Assembly (NCBI GenBank): GCA_903875225.1
Contig: CAIQVJ010000042.1
Span: 1-64,000 of the forward strand
Source of the DNA: an uncultured Pseudomonadota bacterium
GTDB taxonomy: Bacteria > Myxococcota_A > UBA796 > SXON01
Length of the DNA stretch: 64,000 nt
Reading direction: 5' to 3'
The notes beneath the pieces are model-generated. The model ran no database searches. It saw only the letters and a list, made by a program, of their open reading frames with translations, and was not told where the DNA came from. Both the position numbers and the translations under genes were made by a program. The number at the start of each line of letters is the position of its first letter. Positions within the stretch are counted from its first letter, which is position 1. Shown here piece after piece: positions 17,300-27,700 of this stretch.

Positions 17300-18681
17300 C
17301 GGTACCCCTGGGAGTCGATCCACCACTCTGCGCCGATGCCGAATGTGTGCTGCACCGGGCCCGCCACCCTGCGCGCATCGCTGGGATCGAGGCGGTCGAG
17401 GGCATCGGCGTTCACCAGCGAGAGCGTGTAGCGAAGGTGGATGTTCGGCCTGGCGAAGCTCCCCTTGCCGAGTTGGACGCCCGGCAGGAGGGAGAGCCGG
17501 GTGACGGCCGGCTTCTCCTGGACGTTGGTGCGCGGGTCCAGCCCCGCAGGGAAGGCCGCCTCGTGGGAGAGCTCCGCCTGGATCGCCACGAAACGCGTGG
17601 GGTACACACCCGGACGCACGGAACCGACCCACTCCCACCCGTCGTCCGGGTCTGTCGTATTGGCGTCGGCGTCGGCCCAACTGCGCACGTAGGCCCCCGC
17701 CGCGACGGAGAACACGCCCAGGTCCTGGTTGAAGGCGACGGCGCCCAGGTCCTCGCGGGAGGCGTTCACCGTGCTGTCGAGCGCAAAGCCGGCGGTGGGC
17801 ACCGTGAGTTCGCCCACGGCGGCGATGCCGGTGGCGTGACGGTAGAACACGTTCAGGTAGCTGTCCTTCGCCCACCCGTAGGCCGAGACCTCGCCGCCCA
17901 CGAGGACGCCGTGCTCGGCGGGCAGCGCGTCCGTGACGCCGCCCTCCACCCCGCCGGTCTCCACGAGGCGCGTCCCCGCGGGCAGGCTGTGCAGCTCCCC
18001 GTACACCTTCGGGCGAAGGTGGACCGCGCCGATCGGCACGTCGTAGCTCGCCTTCAGCGAGCCGATCACCCGCTGGCGATCCAGGTAGGTGATGCTCGAC
18101 GCGCCCACCGAGCCCGGCGAGATCTCCTCGAGTGACTGGTACTGCCAGTCATCCGCCGCCAACCTGTTGAATCCAACGTGCGCACCGACGCTGAGCCGAT
18201 CGTTGCGCCAGTGCACACCGCCGCCGAGCGTGTTGAGGTTGTCCAGCGGCCAGAAGTCGAGGAGGTACACATCGTCGCCGCGGTACATCCGGGAGCCCGC
18301 CCACACGCCCAGCCCCTTGACCCCGAAGTCGTCCGCCTCGGCGTAGAGGTTGCGGACCGCGAGCGTCGCGTCGAACGTGCCGGAATAGTGAAACAGGTCC
18401 CCCGAGACCGCGGGGGTGACCAGCGCCCGAAACGTGGCGCCCGACTGCGTCTGGAGCTGCCAGCCAAGATCCAGCTCCACGTACGGATCCTCGAGCAGCC
18501 GACCCGGGTGCGCGCTCACGGTGACCGGATCCCCCGCCCCACCGGCGAGATCCGTACCGGCCTCCACGCGACCGTACGATCCGAGCTGCAGCCGGGTCTC
18601 CGGATCGTCGGTGGGGCCGGCAGGCTCCCGATCGGCGGGGTCGGCGGCAAAGGCGCGGGAGAGCAGGAGGGCGGGGAACAC
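17296..18681 (-). CDS. LamB-like maltoporin/carbohydrate porin
   Basis: The 461-aa outer-membrane protein starts at GTG 18681 with a signal peptide ending near residue 13. Alternating aromatic/polar beta strands run through the whole length. The stretches LGSYGRVEAGTDL, VWAGSRMYRGDDVYLLDFW and LNTLGGGVHW match the pattern of LamB-type porins (WAGKR.Y...D.H..DF). It probably admits maltodextrins released by the neighbouring alpha-amylase lipoprotein. Its stop overlaps the glucoamylase start by four bases, which fixes the order porin then glucoamylase in one transcript. The C-terminus ends in Arg instead of the aromatic residue common in porins. Confidence 0.8.
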   Translation of the reverse strand: MFPALLLSRAFAADPADREPAGPTDDPETRLQLGSYGRVEAGTDLAGGAGDPVTVSAHPGRLLEDPYVELDLGWQLQTQSGATFRALVTPAVSGDLFHYSGTFDATLAVRNLYAEADDFGVKGLGVWAGSRMYRGDDVYLLDFWPLDNLNTLGGGVHWRNDRLSVGAHVGFNRLAADDWQYQSLEEISPGSVGASSITYLDRQRVIGSLKASYDVPIGAVHLRPKVYGELHSLPAGTRLVETGGVEGGVTDALPAEHGVLVGGEVSAYGWAKDSYLNVFYRHATGIAAVGELTVPTAGFALDSTVNASREDLGAVAFNQDLGVFSVAAGAYVRSWADADANTTDPDDGWEWVGSVRPGVYPTRFVAIQAELSHEAAFPAGLDPRTNVQEKPAVTRLSLLPGVQLGKGSFARPNIHLRYTLSLVNADALDRLDPSDARRVAGPVQHTFGIGAEWWIDSQGYR

Positions 18682-18742
18682 GTGCGAGGCCTATCAAGAA
18701 ACCGCTGCGGATCGAGGGACCCCGGTGTGGATCCCGTCGGGA

Positions 18743-21184
18743 CTACCCGCCCACCAACACCCTGGACCCCAGGGCGGGCACGAGCACCGACAGGCTGTCC
18801 CCCTGCGCGGAGAACACCTCCCCGGTGAAGATGTCCGTGTAAGAGGACGACGTGAGCCCCGCGAACGACAACCCGTTGGTCAACGTGCGGTCGGTGTCCC
18901 CCCGGTTGAGCAGCACGATCACCTCGTCCCCGCTGGCGCCGTCCACCCGCGCATACGCCCAGACGTCCGCCTCCCCCTCCCACCAGTCGGCGCGCGTGCC
19001 CTGGGACATCGCGGGGTGCTCCCGCCGCGCCTGCCCCAACGTCTGCACGTGCGTGAGCACGTCGGACTCGTCGCCGCTCAACCCGTCAAAACGCATCATC
19101 TGCCGGTTGTCCGGGTCGTTGTAGCCGGGGAGACCGATCTCGTCGCCGTAGTACACGAGAGGCAGCCCCTCGTTGGTGAGCAGGAAGGTCCAGGCGAGAC
19201 GCAGGCGATCGTAGGGCTCCGACCAGCCCGGCGGCGTGTCGGGGGTGCGCAGGTTCCCGTCGTCGCCGCACGAACTGTCCCCATACAACGATGCGACCTC
19301 ACCGCTCGCCATCGCGGTGAACCGCGCAACGTCGTGGTTCCCGAGGAACGTGCTCATCGTGTACCCCGCGAACGCGGATGCCGAGGCGGCCCGCACCGCC
19401 TCCAACGAACCGTCGCCATTCGAGAGCCCGATCTCATCCCGTGCGAACGCGGAGACGATCGCCCAATACAACGGAAAGTCGAACTGGGCGTCGAGGTCGG
19501 CCGGGCTGATGTAGCTGCTGATCAGCCCCATGTCTCCGGAGTAGGTCTCACCCACGGTGTAGAAGTCCTCGTCGCCTCCGGCGTCCGCGAACTCGAGCTC
19601 GTTGCGCACCCGGCGGGCGAAGTTGTGGAACACGCTGTGGGGCATGTGCTTGACAGCGTCGACCCGGTAGCCGTCGAGGTCGTATTCCTTGGCCCAGACC
19701 ATCGCGTCGTCGACCATCTGGGTGAGCGGCTCGGTCTCGTAGTAGCGGATGTCGGGCAGGAAGGTGTCGAACCAACAGGTCTCGGGGATCGTGTTCCAGT
19801 TGTCGAGGTCTCCGCAGATCTGCTCGCTGTTGAACCAGTCGGGGTGCTCGACGTAGTACGGGTGGTCCTCATGCACGTGGTTGCCGACCCAGTCCGTCAG
19901 CACGCGCATGTTCCGGGCGTGGGCGGCGTCCACCAACGCGTGGAGCTGGTCGGTGTTCCCGAAATGAGTCTCCGTCGCGAAGGGGTCCGCCGGCCAGTAG
20001 CCGTGGTAGCCCGAATAGGTGGTGTTGCAGCTCCCCGCGAACGCGCCGGAGGCGTTGTCCTGCGGAGCTGTCAACCAGATCACGGTCACCCCGAGATCCT
20101 GGAGGTAGTCCAACTGGTCCACCACACCCTTCCAGTCGCCGCCCTCGTAGTCGGTGGACACGACGCCCGTGCCCTCACTGAAGTCCAGTGAGGTGTCGCC
20201 GTTGCAGAAGCGGTCGACGAAGACATAGTAGAGGAGCCCGTTCTGCCACGTGTTGTCGTCCGTCCAGAAGGGGATGTGGATCGGGGTGGGCGTCCGGCCG
20301 TCGGGAGCCGTCACGCTGAACTCGAACACGTGGCGACCGTCTGAGAGGCCAGTGGCCGAGTACGCAAAGCCTGCGCCGGTCCACGCGTCGATGGGGGCAC
20401 CGTCCAGCGTGGCCGAGGACGACGCGATGTCCCCCGCAGCCGCGATCGCCAGCGTGGCAGAGTTGCTCGCGCGATCGATGTGCACCGTGCTCACCGTGAG
20501 GGTGGGAAGCGTGCAATCGCCGACGACCAGCATGCTGTTGCAGCTGGCGCCGCCGAGCGGACACGATGGGTCCCAGGTGTAGCCCTCGTCGCACTGCACG
20601 AAGTCAGCGTCGGGATCACAGGCCCAATCCTGGGTGCCCGCGCCGTAGTCGGCCTCCACCACCTTGTAGGGGTAGCTGCCGGGCGCCAACGTGAGGTCCA
20701 CGCCCCAGGTGCCGTCTCCCGCCGCGGTCATCGGCGTCGCGGTGGCGTCCCAGTCGTTGAACGTCCCCGCCATGTACACCGCCTGGGTCCCCGCACCGCG
20801 CGCCGCGTAGGTCACATGCTGCACGCAGGCCCCGGTGCCCTGGCCGACGGTGACGTCCAGATCGGTCTCGGCGACGTTTCCGCAAGCGTCCGTCGCGGTG
20901 AGGTGGACGCTGCTGTCCCCTTCGAAGCCCGACTCCGAGATCAGCGTGAGCGCACCGGCGTCGTCGATGCTCGCGAGCACACCGGCCTCTGCCTCCACCG
21001 TGAACGTGAGGTCATCCCGGTCGTCGGTCACCTGGCCCGAGAGGTCCACGGTCTGGCGTACGTCGGGCTCGAGCGTGACGGGGTCGAGCGGCAGCCAGGC
21101 GGGCGGTTGGCGTCCGCAGCAGGCACCGAGGAGCGCGAGCGGTAGCGCGAGGGCGGGCTCCCATCTTGTGCAGCGCAGACCCAC
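18743..21184 (-). CDS. GH13 alpha-amylase lipoprotein with N-terminal carbohydrate-binding modules
   Basis: The 813-aa protein has a lipoprotein signal (LLGAC, Cys22), a bacterial Ig-like region (about 40-115), then a CBM48/E-set-like module with GTFNDWD. The GH13 barrel follows with LTDWVGNH, the nucleophile Asp509 (GYRVDAVKH), acid Glu546 (TVGETYS) and Asp618 (FLGNHDVARF), and a C-terminal beta domain. All three catalytic residues are present, so it should be an active endo-acting amylase at the outer membrane. Several Cys pairs suggest disulfides in the exported protein. The porin and glucoamylase genes follow on the same strand after 61 bp. Confidence 0.92.
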   Translation of the reverse strand: MGLRCTRWEPALALPLALLGACCGRQPPAWLPLDPVTLEPDVRQTVDLSGQVTDDRDDLTFTVEAEAGVLASIDDAGALTLISESGFEGDSSVHLTATDACGNVAETDLDVTVGQGTGACVQHVTYAARGAGTQAVYMAGTFNDWDATATPMTAAGDGTWGVDLTLAPGSYPYKVVEADYGAGTQDWACDPDADFVQCDEGYTWDPSCPLGGASCNSMLVVGDCTLPTLTVSTVHIDRASNSATLAIAAAGDIASSSATLDGAPIDAWTGAGFAYSATGLSDGRHVFEFSVTAPDGRTPTPIHIPFWTDDNTWQNGLLYYVFVDRFCNGDTSLDFSEGTGVVSTDYEGGDWKGVVDQLDYLQDLGVTVIWLTAPQDNASGAFAGSCNTTYSGYHGYWPADPFATETHFGNTDQLHALVDAAHARNMRVLTDWVGNHVHEDHPYYVEHPDWFNSEQICGDLDNWNTIPETCWFDTFLPDIRYYETEPLTQMVDDAMVWAKEYDLDGYRVDAVKHMPHSVFHNFARRVRNELEFADAGGDEDFYTVGETYSGDMGLISSYISPADLDAQFDFPLYWAIVSAFARDEIGLSNGDGSLEAVRAASASAFAGYTMSTFLGNHDVARFTAMASGEVASLYGDSSCGDDGNLRTPDTPPGWSEPYDRLRLAWTFLLTNEGLPLVYYGDEIGLPGYNDPDNRQMMRFDGLSGDESDVLTHVQTLGQARREHPAMSQGTRADWWEGEADVWAYARVDGASGDEVIVLLNRGDTDRTLTNGLSFAGLTSSSYTDIFTGEVFSAQGDSLSVLVPALGSRVLVGG

Positions 21185-21215
21185 GGGGACACTCCGGTAG
21201 CCAGACCGCTATCCC

Positions 21216-21237
21216 GGCGGGTCTCGCGTGACCCGCC
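21216..21237 (-). terminator. 8-bp hairpin after the TldE/PmbA-like gene
   Basis: GGCGGGTC and GACCCGCC form a perfect 8-bp stem with a six-base loop, downstream of the PmbA-like gene and just before the amylase start. There is no T-run, so termination strength is uncertain. Confidence 0.45.
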
Positions 21238-21264
21238 CCCGTTCGGCCCGCGCCGCTCCAGCTG

Positions 21265-22539
21265 TCAGGCGAGCCGCAGCCGGTCCCAGACCGCTGTGGA
21301 CGTGTCCACGCCCACATGCCGCTCCTGGTCCGCGGCGAACTCGACGACGCCCGCGAGGAAGTCGGAGACCGCGACGTCGAAGACCACGTGGTGACAGCCC
21401 GTGGGCTCACCGGCGACCACGCTCAGCACCCGCGCGGGGCCCCGAAGCCGGCCGGTCTCGAGGTCGATCGGCGGCGGGCTGTCGAGCAGCAACACGTCCC
21501 CCAGCTCGGCGTGGATCATGTTCCGGGTGCGCGCACCCGGCCGGACCACGAGGTTGGAGGGCTGGAGCGAGCCGTCCCGGACGTGGCCGGTGGGCCCTGC
21601 GCGCTGCGCGCGCGCCGTCTCGGGGCTGTGGTAGCGCCCGCCGACGATGCCCTCGCGCAGGAGCGTGAGCGGCACCGGGCTCACCCCGCGATCGTCGAAC
21701 GCGACGGTCCATAGCCCGGAGTGCAGACCGGCATCGTCGGTGATGTGCAGGAGCGGCGGGGCGAGCCGCAGCGGGGTGGTGCGCCCGGCGAGCGCGCGCG
21801 TGACGAACCCGGGGTGGTCTGCGGCGAACGCCGGTGCCAGGGCGCGAGCCAGCTCGGCCATCGCGCGCGGCTCGACGAGTACGGGTCGGTCCGGAAGCGC
21901 GCCCGTGAGCGAGCGACTCAGGGGCTCCGCGCGCCGCCGGAGATCCGTGCCGAAGGGCAGGCTCGCCACGTCCGAGAAGTGCCGCGACGCGATCATCTGG
22001 GTGAAGGTGCCCCCGGGGCCGGCGTCGACGGTGCCGTCCAGGACGAACCGGGTGCTGGTCTCCGTACACTCGGTCCCGCGCGTGGAGGCCCAACTGCGGG
22101 TCGTGCGCTCCTGCCGGTAGTGCAGGCGCGCGAGACGAACGGTCTCCTTCGTCTTGTCGAACGCGCGCTCGGCGAGGTCGAGCAGCTCCACCCTGTCCCC
22201 CGGCTCGATCGACGGATAGCGTCGGTCGGAGGTCCCGAGCCCGGCGGCACGCACGTCCTGGCGCTCCACCGGTCCGGCGTTCGGGTCGGGCGGCGCCCCG
22301 GGCAGCGCGGCAAACGCCGCAGCGACGGCCTGCTCCATCCCCGCAGCGATGCCGATCCCGGTGGCGCCCCCGGCACGCCAGGCCCGGACCGTCCAGGTCG
22401 TCTGTCGTCCCTGGACAGGCATCGCGCGCGACCCGGTCTGTTCCAGCCACTCGGTCGAGCTGATGAGCACCTCGCCGGCGATGCCCCCACCCTTTCGAAT
22501 GGCGTCGAGCGCGGCGATCAGCAACGGGCGGTCTTGCAT
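21265..22539 (-). CDS. TldE/PmbA-like protein
   Basis: The 424-aa protein resembles the PmbA/TldE half of the TldD-TldE peptidase: an N-terminal domain with LLDLAERAFDKTKETVRLARLHY, a middle TSTRFVLDG-type segment, and a C-terminal part with DDRGVSPVPLTLLREGIVGG and SNLVVRPG. It lacks the HExxxH metal motif that TldD carries, as expected for TldE. In characterised systems TldD-TldE trims peptides and matures some RiPPs. No tldD is adjacent, so the partner is elsewhere or the protein acts alone. No signal peptide is seen. Confidence 0.75.
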   Translation of the reverse strand: MQDRPLLIAALDAIRKGGGIAGEVLISSTEWLEQTGSRAMPVQGRQTTWTVRAWRAGGATGIGIAAGMEQAVAAAFAALPGAPPDPNAGPVERQDVRAAGLGTSDRRYPSIEPGDRVELLDLAERAFDKTKETVRLARLHYRQERTTRSWASTRGTECTETSTRFVLDGTVDAGPGGTFTQMIASRHFSDVASLPFGTDLRRRAEPLSRSLTGALPDRPVLVEPRAMAELARALAPAFAADHPGFVTRALAGRTTPLRLAPPLLHITDDAGLHSGLWTVAFDDRGVSPVPLTLLREGIVGGRYHSPETARAQRAGPTGHVRDGSLQPSNLVVRPGARTRNMIHAELGDVLLLDSPPPIDLETGRLRGPARVLSVVAGEPTGCHHVVFDVAVSDFLAGVVEFAADQERHVGVDTSTAVWDRLRLA

Positions 22540-22624
22540 CCGAGCGGTTTATCGCGCGCGCGCCGCGAGGGCGCCCGGGGCCGATGGCGCCCCGACACGG
22601 CGCAGCCGAACAGCCTGCCCGCGG

Positions 22625-24586
22625 TCAGAGCGAGCGCAGGTAGGCTTCGAGGTCGTCGAGGTCGTTGTCGGTGAGCATGGAGGCATCGCCCATCTGCCCG
22701 GCGCGCGCCGTCTCCAGCACCGCCCTCAGCGTGGGAGCGGACCCGTCGTGGAGGTACGGAGCGGTCGCCGCGATCCCGACCAGGGTGGGCGTGTTCACGT
22801 CCGCGAGCCCGTAGAGAGCGTGCGAGAGGTTGTCCGTGAAAAGCGGGGCGGCGTGGCAGGAGGCGCAACCGGCGTCTACGCGATTGAAGATGGCTTCCCC
22901 GCGCGCGACCGCAGCGGGATCCAGCGCGCTGCCGGTGACGTCCGGCGCGCGCAACGCACCCACGAACGCCTGGATGTCGGCCACATCTGCGTCGGAGATC
23001 TCCGCCCCACCCATCCTCGTCTGGCTGGTCTCCATGGCCTCGTCGGCCACGCTGGCCACCCCGTTGGTCCAGGTGAACGGCGCCGTCTCGTTCTCGATCC
23101 CGCTCGAGAGGTTCATCGTCTGCCTCGGGCCGTTCGACAGGGGCCAGGTGAGCCCATCGTTGCGACCGTCGAGGTGGCACGTGGCGCACGAGACCCCCGA
23201 TCCCGCAGCCGACATGTGGCTGCTGGTGGCCGAGTAGAAGAGCCGACGGCCACGTTCGACGTCGGCCGCGAGCGCACCGGTCTCGATCACCGTGCCGTCA
23301 TCGGCGCGGTAGGTCGCCTCGGTCATGAAATCGGCGGAGATCTGGCCGGCGAGCAGCGTGCTGGCCTCCTTCGGGCGAAGGACGCCGATCGACCGGTCGA
23401 GGAAGCTGTGTACGTAGGGGGTACCGTCCAGAAAAGCGATACCGCGCGGCCCATCGTCCACCGAAGCGAACACCGAGGGCGACACCCAGAACCCGCCTTC
23501 GGAGGGGAACAGGCTGCTGCCGCCGCCCGTGTCGAAGCAGAAGGAGCAGGAGCTGTCCTGGGAGTACACCGGGTCGGACGACAACGTGATCACCGTGTGC
23601 GAGCCCTCCATGCTGGTCCAGATGGTTTCACCGTCCGGCGAGAAGCGCGCGTTGACCAGATAGCTGCGAGCCGTGAACGTCGTGTCTGCGTCCAGCGGGT
23701 CCGGGGCGGTACCTGCCACGAAGATGGGCTTGGCGCCCTCGCCATCCGCGTTGCCCGAACCGTCGAGCGGGACGAGCACCACGCCGGGGTTCAGGCGCGA
23801 GATGCCGAGCCCGGTGGAGCCGTACCCGCCCGAGCTGGCCACTCCGGTGTCGAAACCATCGTCGGTCGTCGTGATCGGGGTCTCGTTGTCGACGAAGATG
23901 CAGGGAACGGCCAACGAGCGGCCGTCCGGGGAGATCGAAGGGTCGCCGGTGATGCGGCGCGTGAGGTCGAGCGAGGGGTCGTCGCCCGCACCGCCCAGCC
24001 GCGGAAGGTCGACAGTCTCGACAGTGCCAGCTTCCCCCAGGTCGATGCGGGAGAGCATCCCGCCCATGGCGCTGGCGACGAACAGCGCCCTCCCGGCCGG
24101 GTGGAGCGCGAGCCAGGTGGGGTGCCCCTCGACGGCGAACGTGCGGAGCACCGCGAGCGTCTCCCCATCGATCTCCTGCACGCTCTCGGCCTGGGAGTTG
24201 GCGACGTAGATCCGTTTCCCGTCCTCGCTCGCCACGATGCCGACAGGCTCGGCATCGACGTCGATCCGGCCGACCACGGCCAGCGTGCCGCCCTGGTCCT
24301 GCAGCACCGCGACCGCGCGTTCGGCCCGGAGGGTGACGAAGATGCGATCCCCGGTGCGCGCGATGCGTGCCGGCTCGGCACCGACCTGCACCGTGGTGAG
24401 CGCGCCCGTTGCCGGCTGGAAGCGTGAGACGGTGCCCTCGTCGAGGTTCACGGCGTAAAGCGCCTCCCCGTCGGTGGACCCGATGATGGTGCTGCTCCCG
24501 GTCGAGAACGTGTGATCGGCGAGGGTTCCACCGCAGCCGACGAGCGCCGCGGAGAGCGCGAGGGTGGTGACGAGGTTGTGCAGCAT
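22625..24586 (-). CDS. Beta-propeller lipoprotein fused to a di-heme cytochrome c peroxidase/MauG-like domain
   Basis: The 653-aa protein starts at ATG 24586, preceded by GGAG on the - strand, with a lipoprotein signal (LVGCG, Cys18). Residues about 40-420 contain YVTN-like blades (VGIVASEDGKRIYVANSQAESV, split here as VGIVASEDGK then RIYVANSQ) that predict a propeller. The C-terminal ~230 residues carry two c-type haem motifs, CATCH (about residue 466) and CASCH (about residue 574), in an arrangement like MauG/CcpA enzymes (NTPTLVGIAATAPYLHDGSAPTL). It probably performs periplasmic redox chemistry. It diverges from the NRPS gene across a 171-bp gap. Confidence 0.85.
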   Translation of the reverse strand: MLHNLVTTLALSAALVGCGGTLADHTFSTGSSTIIGSTDGEALYAVNLDEGTVSRFQPATGALTTVQVGAEPARIARTGDRIFVTLRAERAVAVLQDQGGTLAVVGRIDVDAEPVGIVASEDGKRIYVANSQAESVQEIDGETLAVLRTFAVEGHPTWLALHPAGRALFVASAMGGMLSRIDLGEAGTVETVDLPRLGGAGDDPSLDLTRRITGDPSISPDGRSLAVPCIFVDNETPITTTDDGFDTGVASSGGYGSTGLGISRLNPGVVLVPLDGSGNADGEGAKPIFVAGTAPDPLDADTTFTARSYLVNARFSPDGETIWTSMEGSHTVITLSSDPVYSQDSSCSFCFDTGGGSSLFPSEGGFWVSPSVFASVDDGPRGIAFLDGTPYVHSFLDRSIGVLRPKEASTLLAGQISADFMTEATYRADDGTVIETGALAADVERGRRLFYSATSSHMSAAGSGVSCATCHLDGRNDGLTWPLSNGPRQTMNLSSGIENETAPFTWTNGVASVADEAMETSQTRMGGAEISDADVADIQAFVGALRAPDVTGSALDPAAVARGEAIFNRVDAGCASCHAAPLFTDNLSHALYGLADVNTPTLVGIAATAPYLHDGSAPTLRAVLETARAGQMGDASMLTDNDLDDLEAYLRSL

Positions 24587-24604
24587 GAAAGCTCCAAGGG
24601 TGCC

Positions 24605-24628
24605 CGTTTGCAATCTCGCATGCAAACG
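24605..24628. promoter_or_regulatory. 8-8-8 inverted repeat, candidate operator
   Basis: CGTTTGCA and TGCAAACG are perfect inverted arms separated by eight bases, 19 bp upstream of the cytochrome start and about 130 bp upstream of the chosen NRPS start. The dimension suits a dimeric helix-turn-helix regulator. It is the only strong palindrome in this divergent gap (24587-24757). Confidence 0.4.
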
Positions 24629-24757
24629 ACGTATAGGCAATCGCTTTCTGATGTGCTGCACCGATACCCGGCCTGCACCAAACCGGGCTCCTTCGCCCCG
24701 ATGGCTGGGTCACGTACGCGGGTCGCGCATCCCGGGATGCCGGGGATACATGCGAAC

Positions 24758-27700
24758 ATGTCCGATTCCGATCGCTGGGTTCACGTCGGCCCGCCCTGGC
24801 GCCGCGCCCCGCGGGGAGAACCACCGCTCGTGCGCGGGGGGCGGTACCTGGTGTCAGGGGGAACGGGGGCTTTGGGCCGAGTCCTCGTGGACCACCTGCG
24901 CGCGCGCTGGGCTGCAGACGTCGTGGCGCTCGGCCGCAGCGACAGCGCGTCCGGCACATTCGACGGGGTGTTCCATCTCGCGGGCTCGCTCGCAGACCCC
25001 TGGGGGAGCAAGCGTGACGTGTTGCTCCGGCTGCGCGCCACGGTGACAGCACCCCGGTGGTGGCTGTACTCCTCGATCAGCGCGGTGATCCCGGGGCTGG
25101 ACAAGGGGATCGAGACCTATGCGGCTGCAAACCGCTGGCTCGAGTCGTTCGCGCGCGAAACCCCGGGGGTGACGGCGGTCGCGTGGGCCCCGTGGGCCGG
25201 CGTCGGCATGGCGGCAGCCCACGCGGAGTCCCTGAGAGCGCTGGGCATCGAGCCCATCGACCCCGCGATCGCGATGGCGGTGCTGGAGCGGGCGATCGGC
25301 GCAGGCGCCTCGAACGTGCTCGTCATGAACCGGGGGGATCTGGCCAGCGGCTCGGCACAGCGGGCCGAGATCCGGGCGACGATCGAGCAGGCCCTCGGCT
25401 TTCCCGTAGACGACGCCACGCCGTTTTCGTCGATCGGGGTGGACTCCTTGATGGCCGTCGACCTGACACAGGCCCTGGAGGCCCGCCTGGGGCGCTCCCT
25501 GCCCGGGACCCTGCTGTTCGAGGCACCGACCCTGGGCGCCTTGTTTGCGTTGCTCGAGGGCGGGATCCCGCTCCTGGAGGCCCAGCGCACCTTCACGATC
25601 CAGCGTCGATACTTCCCCGACATCCCGGGAAACGTGTTCCTGGCGCTCACCCTCGATCCCCCGATGTCTCATCATGTGTTGGCGGGTATGTTGACACGGG
25701 TGGCGGAGCGGCACATGGCGCTGCGCAGCGTCGTGCGCGGGGATGCACTCGTCCCGGGACCGCCGCCGGAGCTGGTCTGGGGCGAGGTGGACGAGGCCGC
25801 GATCCGCGCGCGCCCCTTCGATCTGGCCGCAGGTCCACTGTTGCGGGTGCATTGCGACGGGCGTCGACTGGTGTTGAACGGCCATCACGTCGTGCTGGAT
25901 GCCTGGAGCTTGAAGAACGTCGGAGAGCAGCTTCTACAGGGGGTCGTCACCCCAGGTGCTGTCGACTGGCCCGACGCCGCCGCCGCCTTGCGGGAGCGCC
26001 GGGTCGACCTCACGGGGTACGCGGACCGGTTCGCCGACGGCGTACCGGCCCTGCCCCTGGGCCGGGCCGCGCTGCCTGCCGGCCCCCCGGGCATGGTGCA
26101 CACCGCGCTCCCGCTCGCCCCGGTGAACGCGCTGGCGGAGCGTCTGGGGGTGTCCCTCACGGCGCTCGTGCTCGCGGCCTACGTCCGGCGACTGTGGCAG
26201 TGGACCGGACAACACGACGTCGTCGTGCGGGTGGCGCAGGCCCGCCGGAGCAGGCTCGGGGTGGAGGGCGTCGGGCGTATAGTCGGTTCGTTTGCGGACA
26301 GCGTTCCCCTCCGCGTGCACGCGAGCGACCGCCTGGACGAGCTCGCGCCGCGTGTCCAGATGGCCCTCGCGGCATCCGGCGACGCGCCCTCGACCTCGCT
26401 CGCCGCCCTGGGCAGGCTGGACGCCCCGACGGGGCTGACCCCTGCAGGCTTTTCAGCGCCCCTGCTCCCGGTGACCACGGGTCCGTTCCACGCCACCGAC
26501 GTGCGGGCGGCGGCGGCGAACGGGTTCACCGGCCTCGGCCTGATCGCGTTCACCTGGGAGGCGAACCTCGAGCTCTCCTGGAACTTCCTGGCGTCACACT
26601 TCGAGCCGGCGGAGGTCCTGGGATTCGCGGCCGGGCTGTTCGTCGACCCCGAGCCGCTCCCGGACCAGCTCCACGCCCGCATCCTGCGCCGGTGCCGGAT
26701 GCACCCGGAGCGCCTGGCGGCCCCCGGGTTGACCTACGGCGCGCTCGAGCGGCAATCCGCAGCCCTCTCTGCACGGCTCCCGGAGACCCAGGGCGGACGC
26801 GTGGCCGTCCTCGCCCGGCCCTCGGCGGAGGCCCTCGTGGCCGTGCTCGCCGTGCTGCGCGCCGGCGCCGCCTACGTTCCCCTGGACCCCGAGTGGCCAG
26901 ACGCGCGCATCGCACAGGTCCTGGCGGCCGCCCGTCCCGACGCGCTGATCACGACGGAGCCCGGCCGCTTCGCCGGCGTGGTGCCCGACGGTGCGGAGGC
27001 AGCCACCGGACCCGAGCGTCGCGGCACGCTCGCGTGGGTCATGTTCACCTCGGGAAGCTCGGGGCAGCCCAAGGGGGTGGAGGTCTCCCACGCCGCGGCG
27101 CTCACGTTCCTGGATTGGGTCGAGCGGATGCTTCAGGTGACCGACTCCGACAGGTTCGTCCAGACCTCATCGTTGGGTTTCGGTGGCTCCATCCGTCAGA
27201 TGTTCGCACCGCTGCTCGCCGGGGCGATGGTGATCCCGGCGCCCCCCGGCCTCTTTCGCGACCCCGAGGCCGCCCTCACCTTCCTGCGCGAGGAGCGCAT
27301 CACAGTGTTCAACTCGGTCCCGGTCGCGTGGGTCCGCCTGCTGGACGCATTGGAACACACCGGGCTCGCCCTGCCCGACGTGCGGTGGGTGCTCCTTGGC
27401 GGGGAAGCGGTCCCTGCAGCGCACGTGCGCCGATGGCGAGCACGCTTCGGGAATGGCGGGCCGCGGCTCGCCAACCTCTACGGATCGACGGAGACCGTGG
27501 TGAACGCCACCTGGTTCGAGGTCACGCGGGATCCGGAAGGCGCGCTCTGCCCGATCGGGCGAGCGAGGAACGGGCTGGAGGTCGACCTCGTGGGGGACCA
27601 CATCGTCGTGCGCGGCGCGATCGCCGAGGGGTACCTCGACGGCGAGCGGTTCTCCGGCACCTTCGACACCGGAGACGTCGGACGCCGCCTCCCGGATGGC

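Noticed and set aside
18743..21184. Cyclodextrin glucanotransferase for the GH13 lipoprotein
   Set aside because: No C-terminal starch-binding domain pattern or CGTase-specific motif is seen; alpha-amylase-like is the safer call.
21265..22539. RiPP cluster around the TldE-like gene
   Set aside because: No precursor peptide, tldD, or other RiPP enzyme lies nearby.
24512..24757. N-terminal extension of the megasynthase from 24512
   Set aside because: The extra 82 codons overlap the start of the divergent cytochrome gene and read as low-complexity, charged sequence; the ATG at 24758 precedes the KR domain closely.
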